DNA of 64,000 nt from Apiosordaria backusii (Eukaryota; Ascomycota; Sordariomycetes; Sordariales; Lasiosphaeriaceae). The notes under the pieces were generated by a model. The model had not been told where the DNA came from. It saw nothing but the letters and a program-made list of their open reading frames with translations, and made no database searches. Of the stretch, positions 57,542-64,000 are shown in pieces (the stretch's first letter is position 1; every line of letters starts with the position of its first letter). The stretch is from NCBI GenBank assembly GCA_030549205.1, contig JAUKTV010000002.1, forward strand, positions 2,728,001 through 2,792,000. Direction: 5' to 3'. The translations under genes and the position numbers were made by a program.

Positions 57542-58864
57542 TCAACACCTTGTATCAGGGTGTTGGTAATCCCAGTGCGGTCCAGGGAAGGGGATGAAGC
57601 GGTGGGTCCGGGCGCAAATCTGGTCATAGTAAGGCTCGTTCTCAGGTGTGTAGACGCCGTGTCGGGCGAAGAAATCGAGCATGACCATAGCGCAGTTGGG
57701 CTTCCACAATCCCTGGGCGAGCTGCTCCTGGATCTCTTCCACCGTATGTAGACTAAAGCTCTCCACCTCGCCATCTTTAGGCTTGGGGACGACGCTCCCA
57801 TCAGACGGCAGTTCAAGATCATAGATCCATTGGCATTCGGGGTAAATATAGCCAGGCTCTCCCCCTGACCGTTCATCCGTGATAAATATGTAGGTGACAG
57901 TGCCAGTTTCCACCGCGCTCCGGCGCATGACGTCTTCGGGGAGGGACGCCTCTTCGTCCGCCTCGCGAATGATGCACTCGAAGGGGTCCTCGTTTGTCAT
58001 TAGCCCGCCGGCGACGGTGTTGTCCAACATGCCGGGATATGTTGACTTGTTAGAGGAGCGCTTGGGGACCCAGATACGGAAGTCGTAGTCGCTGGTGTCG
58101 TCGTTGCGCCGGATGTAAGCCGTCATGTGTACGCCGTAGCGAGTGGTGCCAAAGAGGCCCATAGCAGCTCGCTCGATACTCATAAGCAGCTCGCCATTGC
58201 GGCCATAGATGGGCCACATTTCATTGCGCCAGCCTTTGAGCAGACGGAAGGTCTGGTTCTTACGCCAGTACGATGTCAACTGTGCGGTTTGCTTGGTGCG
58301 CTCCTCGTAAGATTTCAAGTTTTGCCAGAGCGCAACGGTTCTGGCGGTGGGATTGATATCGAGACGGCCGCGAATGCTGGCGGGGGTCTTTCTGAGCACA
58401 TCGAGAACTGTGACGGGGAGGTACCCGATGGGAAATGCGCCTTGATCATCCTCCCAGATGAGGGTGTAGAGCCTTCCTAGCTGCTCTGAATATGCCCTGG
58501 GGTTTGTCTCGAGGTCGGGAAACCTTTGTTGTGTCAGTATTAGTAAAAGTTCAGGTGTCGATATATCGAGTCCGTTTCTCAGATCTGGACCCTTGCGCTT
58601 GGATCTCTCTTCGCCCGCACGCAGCGGCAGAGTGGCAGATCCGGCAGGTCTCACAGATGCCAACGTTGCACAACGTCTCGGTAACGCAGGCCTTTGGCGG
58701 CCGGTTGGACTGGACGCCAAGTGCCAGCTGCAGGGCCGCTGTATAGCTCATGGCAGAAACAGGCGTGTAACTGCACATAATAGGCAATGAGACGTGAGAG
58801 AGAAAATGTGAACTCACCCATCACAGTCGTTCACCAAATCGATGTTGGCCAGCCGGTGTGTCAT
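57542..58864 (-). CDS. NUDIX hydrolase with DUF4743 domain (YJR142W-like)
   Basis: 342 residues from exons 58864-58818 and 58523-57542. The N-terminal DUF4743 part has NIDLVNDCDG across the splice and FPIGYLPVTVLDVLRK. The NUDIX box reads GGLMTNEDPFECIIREADEE, with the family form EEASLPEDV after it. This matches the thiamine pyrophosphokinase-related NUDIX proteins of fungi and plants. Yeast YJR142W was reported to act on oxidised thiamine diphosphate derivatives. The intron is long (294 bp) for this genome, so a small extra exon or an alternative start at ATG 58720, inside the intron frame, cannot be excluded. The direct splice gives the family sequence without a gap. Confidence 0.88.
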
Positions 58865-60788
58865 GATTGCTTTTTGCCCACGGTCTTGATTGCTGAACAC
58901 GTGTAACTTTCGGGTCTGTGACTGATGAGGACTGAGATAAGGTACTGTAGCGGCCGGTGGGCGCCGGTGAAGGTGAAGTTGCGACGACAAGACTCGGGTT
59001 CCGTTCAATTGGAGAAGTGGATCAAAGACTGTGCGGTGCGCGGCGCTGCACGACAAGACCAAGACTCGGCCTCGCAACTTTAACAACGGAGACGAAAGAA
59101 ACAAGCTTCAGGGGAACAACATCAGAAAGACGACAGGCGAAGATCAATGGTGATAATAATAAGAAGAAGTGGAAGAGCAGAAGAACAGTAAACAGAACAG
59201 ACAGACAGCAAACGGCGACACGCGAGATATAACCGTCGTCACCTCCTTTATCAGTGAAAAATCATCCATGACTGATACCGGGCCTACCTCCCGTCGTAAA
59301 CGTTAGTCCCGTCCATCATTGCCCTCCCGCTGTCTTGTTCCGGACAGCCGGACAGACGGACACTGGGACAATGGGACATGGATTCGATTGCTAGGTGAGG
59401 GATGGTGAGATATGGATGGATGGATCCTACCTTGCTCTTGCAGGTGTTCCTAAGCAGGGCCAACGCCGGGCGCCATCCATGGTTCTGTCTTTTTCTGCGA
59501 GAAAATAGGCTATGCGATTTGCGAAAGCAGAGCTGGACGTCGCGGCTGACCATGCAAACTGGACGTGATGGAGTGATGAAGTGATGCATGTGGTGAGGTG
59601 ATGATGGCCATTGATGCAGCACCCCCGCTGTCCGCTGGCATCGCTGCGACTCTGGTGAGGTAGGACGCTAAACCCCGCTGCGGGCCGGCACGGCACAGCG
59701 TCCAAGAATGGTTCCGTGAGGACCTGAGAGGGGTTCGTTCTTGACGTCTGTTCTTGGCGCCTTTATCTGCGGAGCGCTCTAGAACTGGGCAGGTGATTCT
59801 GTGGGTTTGACTTCTTTGATTGGGTTCTTCCGCGACTTGCATCGAGGCACAGCTGAGCATGGTATTTACTAGAAGCACGTCAGGAACAACTCGAGACGTC
59901 TACCGGCCGATCATATAACCAAGCGATGTTGGACGCTGCTGAACCCGGTTGCCGTTGACAAATAAGCCACCATTCCGTTTCTAACCATCAAACATCCATC
60001 GAATCAACAGCCCGTTCACTGGCAATTTACACCACTCTCTCACCTGCATTGCATATACATCCTTAGTTAAGACGATCAAGATACGGCGACCGAGCAAGGT
60101 TCAGGGATCCAAGCAACCAGAACTACCTGCTCAATATCAGCAACCACAACCGGGCCTCACCGAAGGCTTTGTGTAGCCGTCGGTACCACTGATCCCGCGC
60201 ATGGTCCAGGAAACATAGGGGACCTCCTGACTTGGCACATCTCCAACAGCTTTATCGATTGTGAGAGCGCATGATCCGAGTTGAGCAAGCTGCTCAGGCC
60301 TTGCGGTTGGTTACCAAAAGAGAAGACGACCGTGGAACGACCAATCCGTCAGCATCTCGTCATTCACCACCACACGCACCTGCCCCTCAAACCAAAAACA
60401 ACTGGACGAGCGAAAGATAAGATTCTCTTCGAGGACCGGGCCACTATCACCTCGGCAGGGCTCAAAGTTGTGCCACCCCCGACACAAGGAATCAGCCAAC
60501 CGACGATCCGAGCTCACGGGTTGTCTATCCAGCGTCGAGCCCAAGCCTTTTGTCTACCTCGCAAGGTAGTCTCTGAGAGACCTGACCAAACCCCCACTCC
60601 TCCCAGATAGAGGGAGACCCCCGGGCGGAATTATACCTAACCATCAACGTGGCATCCGGACTCTGTTCCTTCCAGGTTATGCTCCCGTAACGAAGCAATC
60701 CCGGGAGACCTTGTCACACCTCACCCTTACTCACCTCATCTCCCCTCACCTTATCTCACCCCATATCTTCCACCCCCAATTCACAACA
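58865..60788. other. Intergenic stretch, no supported gene
   Basis: Nearly 2 kb between the divergent NUDIX and Hikeshi genes. Open frames up to about 120 codons on the minus strand look random. The last 80 bp are a CTCACC-rich leader of Hikeshi. Confidence 0.5.
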
Positions 60789-61417
60789 ATGTCCCAACTA
60801 TTCGGCCTCGTCCCAGCCGGCCAACCGGTCATTTTCGAGCCAACCACCATCCACTCCGAGAACTCCTTCATCTACAAAATCCCCCCCTCCGCCACCCCAA
60901 ACTCCAAACCCTTTTCCCACATCGTCGTCTTTTTCCTCCCAGGCGTAGCCCTTCCCCCCGGTGCCGCAGCAGCAATCCACCTCCTCACACCCCCCACCAA
61001 CCCCCAATCCGACGCCTTTGACATTACCTTCCTCGGAGCCCTCGGCGACGGCAAAGCGAGCGCCATTTTCAAGCTGTGTTGTGACACTTCCTCCGGGGTA
61101 GCCATCGGGATTTCCATCGAGCCGGAAGCGACCGTAGCGGCGAAGATGCAGGAGTTGGCGGCGAGGGGGCCGTCAAAAGCGCTTGTACCAGCGGCGGGGG
61201 TGGTCAGAATGGTGGCCAACAGCAACAACAGCCGTCTACGTTGCAGCTCGCGCAAAGGATAATAAGCCATGCGTACAACTTTTTGTCGGGATACAGTGGG
61301 ACGACGGGGGGGCCGAACGGGGTGGAGGTGGTGCCGATCAAGGCGTTTGAGCAGTGGTGGAAGAAGTTTGAGAGCAAGGTTAGGACTGATCCGACTTTTC
61401 TTGAGAGGGATGTTTAG
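60789..61417 (+). CDS. Hikeshi/OPI10 family protein, frame broken once
   Basis: Homolog of Hikeshi, the importer of Hsp70 into the nucleus during heat stress, and of yeast OPI10. Hallmarks: LFGLVPAGQPVIFEPTTIHS, FSHIVVFFLPGVALPPGAAA, FLGALGDGKASAIFKL and GISIEPEATVAAKMQE in the first frame. LAQRIISHAYNFLSGYSG, KAFEQWWKKFESKV and DPTFLERDV follow in a second frame. The two join if one base is added in a G run, either 61165-61169 or the run near 61195-61199. The total span is one short of a multiple of three and would give 209 residues, the usual size. The ATG at 60789 is the first in a C-rich leader. No intron fits the break. Confidence 0.9.
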
Positions 61418-62083
61418 GGGTATGAACTTTGAAGATGAGGAACCAAGAGGGAAAAAAGGGGGGGGTTCAAGGGTTGTTATTGGTATGGGGGATTGGGGAG
61501 GGGAGGAGTTTAAAAAGGGTGTTGGCTTTAGGAGGAGTTCCAAATGGGAGGTTCCTTTTGCTTTTCAATAGATTAATCGTAACGATCAGGTTGATAATGT
61601 GAAGTTTTCAGCAGGAGAATCACCTACCTAGGCTATTCCAGTAATGAGTATGGTTTATCACTCTTCTTTAATAGCCTGGTTTGGGACACAGAATTGAAAG
61701 TGGTGAACAGCGGGGAGGGTATTTAGACAGGTGTATAAAATGTATAAAACACAAGGATACACATTACCTACAGAGCTGCCTATAGAAACAAGGTTGTTGC
61801 TTTCTGGCATATGATGAGGTGAAGCTTATTGCATTTGTCTCTGAACTGAAAGAATAATAAACTCCTAAATGCTAATATCCATCCCAAAACAATAAAAAGT
61901 TTTTGTGAACAGAAGAAGAAAAAAAGTACAATACTAAAAGTAATACTCCCCCCTCCCAAAAAGGCCTAAAAACTACAGACAATCAATCGCTAGCGTGATC
62001 ATTCCATACATCTCTTAAAGCTTTCCTCAACAGAAGAAGCATACAACCATAATCCCATCAAACATACACAGACATATCCCTCC
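61418..62083. other. Intergenic stretch between convergent genes
   Basis: Includes an eight-G run near 61457 and A/T-rich 3' flanks. No gene seen. Confidence 0.5.
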
Positions 62084-64000
62084 CTACCTCTCATCAAGCG
62101 GCGATATCCCCCCCAGCGGACTCTTCATCCTCGTCGGGCTCCCCGCCCTACTCCTCCTCCCCGTCACCCCCGCCGAAAGCGGCAAGCTCAACCTCTCCCT
62201 ACTATCCGTCCTAACCACCAACCCACTCCTATTCAAAGCCGACATCCCCCCACCCACCGTCGCCACAGTCTCAAACCCATACCCCCCACCCCCAGCCCAC
62301 CCCCACTAGTAGCAGTAGGCGTAGCCAGCCCCGACGACCTTCCAAACTGCGACCCGATCTTTGACGATGATCCCCGGGAGTGATCACTAGAAGGGTCCTC
62401 ATCCGAGTACTCCCCACTCCCGCTACTACTACTAGCTACATCCCCCAGCTCGAACCTATCCGCCTCCCCCTCCTCCATAACCCTCTCATAACTCCCCCCA
62501 CTCGACGACCGCCCCCCAAATAATTTGCTCGTGAGTTTCGTCAGCGGACTCCTACTCCCCCCATTGCCGCTGTTATACTTCCCGCTATACCTCCCCCTCG
62601 ACGCCCTCCTGCTAAAAGACTGAAAACGGCTATACACCCTCATCCTCCTCTCCCTCTTCCTAAACCACCACACCAACAACCCCAACAACCCCACAAACAA
62701 GAAAAACCCCGTTTGCGTCGACTTCGTCTTTGCCCGATCCAGCAAATCCTCCGCGTCCAAATCCCAATCATCATCATCACCATCCCCCCACCCGGCCGTG
62801 CCATTATGGGGATAATGATGACCACCATCCCCAACCGGCCTCCAGCTCGAACCAGCAAACTGAAAATCATCCGGAATAGCCCCCGCACTGCTCGCACCAA
62901 CAATATTACTCCCAAACCCAACCGGCCACCTATCATCCCCACTCCTCGGCGGAATCTGCCCCGCCGCATACAGCACCATCTTCCCCAGCGTCCAGCTAAC
63001 CTCGATCCCATCAATCTTGTCCACCGGCTGAAACGGGTCCAAAAACCCCTTCGTCTTTGCCTTTTCCAGCGCGCCCTGCGCACCCTTTGACATATTCACG
63101 CTGGGCAAGTCCTCGATTCCTATTCTTGGAACCCCAATCCCATCATGCAAGACATTAATCAGCCAAGACGCCTTGAAGCAGGCCTCCTGGGCGTTTTTGG
63201 GGTCGTGAACCTTTTTCGGATTGAATTTGGACGAGATAGACGACCAATCCTGGCTGCAGTAGTCTCTCACCCTCTTTTGGTAGGTGGCAAAGTCGTAGGC
63301 CTTGTCGTCTTTCCCACCAAAAACCCCGTGGGTGGTGTGCCAGTATTCTGACACGCCTATGAAATGGTTCACATCGAAATCAATGGCTGGGACGTGCTGC
63401 CCGTTGATGAGGCAGGGGTTGTCGTTGCAGGGCTTGTCTTTGCCGAGTAAAGGGTATGTCTTCTTGAGGCACTCGTCAAAGGCGCCTGTTCCGATTAACG
63501 TTGTGTTGCCTGGTTTGGGGGTCGTAACTGGGATACCGTCGAGGGTGGTTCGTAGGCCTTTTGGCAGGCAGGGGTCGGGCAGTTCGGATGAGGAGGTTGG
63601 ATACAAGTCTTCGAGGGATTCAACGTAGGACTCGCGGGCTTGATTCACGCCAAAGCCGAGCCATGTGGTGGTAAAGACTTTGTATTCGACTGGGGAACCG
63701 TCGAGGGTTCGTAATCGGAGCAGTTTGAGGTCGTCGGCGTGCTTTTCGGCTTCGGTTGCGTTGGGCGCAAAGGCAATCTGTGCTGAGGCTCCGCCCATGT
63801 CCAGAAATCCATATGTGTGGTGCCCCTTCCCATGTTGATGCTTATCGGGGTTGTCGAAGCCGCCCAGGAGATAGTTCGATGCTATCCAACCGTATAATCC
63901 TTCCGTCTCCCCCTTGATGACTTGAATGTGCATGTCGCAGTCGGGCAACGAGAATTGTGTGTTTGATCGCAGGTAGTAGCAGATTTCGCGAGTCAGGGCA
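62084..64000 (-). CDS. YND1: GDA1/CD39 family apyrase, Golgi YND1-type, 5' end outside the window, frame broken near the 3' end
   Basis: Nucleoside tri/diphosphatase of the Golgi lumen, supplying NMP for nucleotide-sugar exchange during glycosylation. The visible part includes EGLYGWIASNYLLGGF, the apyrase region TYGFLDMGGASAQIAFAPNA, FTTTWLGFGVNQARE, Cys pairs typical of the family, then a membrane helix TGFFLFVGLLGLLVWWF followed by a long Ser/Gly/Arg-rich cytosolic tail, as in YND1. The main frame stops soon after GGGLGVGGMG. One added base in the G/C runs at about 62282-62287 moves translation to the frame that continues GFETVATVGGGMSALNRSGL and ends PLGGISPLDER at 62084. The N-terminus lies beyond 64000. 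Confidence 0.88.

Noticed and set aside
60281..60610. 109-codon plus-strand frame
   Set aside because: Does not begin with ATG, and no family features are seen.
1..64000. CRISPR arrays, insertion sequences, rDNA array, viral or transposon genes
   Set aside because: None seen. The 21-bp and 39-bp arrays lack spacers, and no reverse transcriptase, integrase or transposase motif was found in any frame.

Overview
The window is nuclear DNA from a filamentous ascomycete, most likely a sordariomycete close to Sordariales. The genes carry short introns (mostly 50-105 bp, GT..AG, CTAAC/CTGAC-like branch sites). The 5S rRNA genes are dispersed singly instead of sitting in a tandem array, there is one intron-containing tRNA gene, and the proteins are typical of Pezizomycotina (HET domain, DUF7587, Egh16-like, CLR-2/ClrB-type regulator, HEI10). 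There is no sign of a bacterial or viral origin. Exon boundaries below were read by eye and, where possible, checked by frame arithmetic.

Layout. 0-10 kb: a truncated MFS transporter, a gene-poor stretch with a 21-bp tandem repeat and a decayed-looking coding segment, then a CLR-2/ClrB-like Zn2Cys6 regulator. 10-18 kb: about 8 kb without a convincing gene. 18-25 kb: the NEDD8-activating enzyme subunit ULA1 divergent from a HEI10-like RING protein, then a secreted Egh16-like protein. 25-38 kb: an accessory segment holding an IFI6/27-like membrane protein, a pseudokinase with a 13-residue repeat array, a broken and an intact small secreted protein gene, a DUF7587 protein and a HET-domain protein, with two 5S rRNA genes 8.4 kb apart in the same orientation. 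38-64 kb: a dense housekeeping block: a 3-hydroxyacid dehydrogenase-type SDR, tRNA-Gln, a small conserved protein, SYF1, V-ATPase subunit D, a U1A/U2B''-type RRM protein, an ASI-like membrane RING ligase, SEN34, ELP4, RPB8, a NUDIX protein, Hikeshi/OPI10 and a Golgi-type apyrase. Several housekeeping genes are divergent pairs with compact shared promoters (SYF1/VMA8, U2B''/ASI-like, ELP4/RPB8), and SYF1, the U1A/U2B'' protein, SEN34 and tRNA-Gln all belong to RNA processing.

The most notable cross-cutting observation is that five genes (MFS, HET, SYF1, Hikeshi, apyrase) are each broken by a shift that one extra base would repair, and each shift lies at a run of five or six G/C. Because SYF1 and Hikeshi are conserved housekeeping genes, I think under-called homopolymers in the assembly are the likeliest cause, though real pseudogenisation of the accessory genes is not excluded. 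I did not find a clear new multi-gene system. The accessory segment at 25-38 kb (pseudokinase, HET, DUF7587, secreted proteins) is the best place to look for self/non-self recognition functions.
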